DNA of 64,000 nt, taken from assembly GCA_017555845.1 (NCBI GenBank), contig JAFZFO010000013.1, forward strand, positions 16,798 to 80,797, read 5' to 3'. This document shows positions 63,869 to 64,000 of this stretch, one piece after another; position 1 is the first letter of the stretch, and each line of letters starts with the position of its first letter. Made by a program: the position numbers and the translations under genes. Origin of the DNA: Bacteroidaceae bacterium. Lineage in GTDB: Bacteria > Bacteroidota > Bacteroidia > Bacteroidales > Bacteroidaceae. Under the pieces are notes generated by a model that saw only the letters and a list, made by a program, of their open reading frames with translations, had not been told where the DNA came from and ran no database searches.

Positions 63869-63961
63869 TGGACAAAAAGTAGGATGATTTGAGTTGAAAA
63901 AACTCTTATTGGACAAAAAGTAGGATGATTCCCTCAGCAGAGCGCGCTCTGCTGAGGGAAT
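63869..63961. mobile_element. Possible insertion-sequence end: two 21-bp direct repeats and a palindrome
   Basis: TGGACAAAAAGTAGGATGAT plus T occurs at 63869-63889 and again at 63910-63930, followed directly by a 34-nt perfect palindrome (63928-63961; arm ATTCCCTCAGCAGAGCG). Multiple short direct repeats beginning TG next to one end are a feature of IS21-family elements, but no transposase is visible before the window ends, so this is only a candidate. Confidence 0.35.
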
Positions 63962-64000
63962 TCGCGCCTAATAATGCCTCATGATATATTCATCCAACAA

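Larger units (their letters stand above)
63249..64000. other. Repeat-rich non-coding right end
   Basis: About 750 nt. It starts AT-rich with no ORF, then holds two REP-like copies, a 17-bp inverted repeat at 63784-63826, two direct copies of a 21-bp motif and a 34-nt palindrome. The small frame 63555-63788 reads through the REP copies and I do not support it. Confidence 0.65.

Overview
The window is chromosomal DNA from a member of the order Bacteroidales (Bacteroides/Prevotella relatives; genus not resolvable by eye). The evidence is many promoters of the Bacteroidetes type (TTTG, about 19-20 nt, TAnnTTTG or TATCTTCG), weak use of Shine-Dalgarno sequences, and typical families: fimbrillin-like lipoproteins, a BspA-type leucine-rich repeat protein, DPP-IV, an M6 protease with C-terminal domain, DUF2975 and DUF3575 proteins. 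No rRNA operon, integrase, complete transposase or CRISPR array is visible.

Layout. 0-9.8 kb: 3' part of a nitrilase-family amidase, an HsdR-N-type nuclease-fold protein, holA, a RecB-like PD-(D/E)XK protein, then htpG and clpC on the minus strand and aspS on plus. 9.8-10.75 kb: repeat-rich non-coding stretch. 10.75-21.3 kb, minus strand: a gene fragment, BspA-like protein, DPP-IV, gamma-carbonic anhydrase, DEAD-box helicase, LptF/G permease, tgt and lon. 21.5-27.6 kb: lipid kinase, tRNA methyltransferase, tRNA-Thr(CGT) preceded by two extra tandem copies of its 5' half, M20 dipeptidase, and divergent uraA/upp (uracil uptake and salvage). 27.5-32.9 kb: a 34-codon ORF with its own terminator, then the PurF-like amidotransferase and carB. 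32.9-39.6 kb: a minus-strand operon of two DUF2975 membrane proteins, a small HTH regulator and a CarboxypepD_reg protein; PhnA-like and HD-domain proteins; two AT-rich orphan exported proteins; and a nitroreductase lipoprotein with a Cys-rich linker. 38.6-41.2 kb: glsA and gadB (glutamine to glutamate to GABA, acid tolerance).

41.6-48.6 kb is a five-gene operon with a clear promoter and terminator. Three lipoproteins carry a conserved R-A-(I/Y)-x-D-G site 26-30 residues after the lipidated Cys, where type V pilins are cut; with a DUF3575/OmpA-like outer-membrane protein and a CDVHEFP lipoprotein they look like a small variant pilus or adhesin system. 48.7-53.4 kb: MFS and EamA transporters and an M6 metalloprotease. 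53.4-54.5 kb is largely non-coding with a probable 36-codon gene. 54.5-64 kb: XRE regulator, pyrK-pyrD, trmD, gyrA plus a TPR protein, an aminotransferase, and a repeat-rich right end that may hold the edge of an insertion sequence.

Strongest items for a second look: the tandem tRNA-Thr 5' halves ending exactly at the anticodon, the pilus-like operon, the 34-codon leader ORF/terminator ahead of the PurF-like gene, the Cys-rich nitroreductase lipoprotein, and a Tgt lacking its zinc cysteines.
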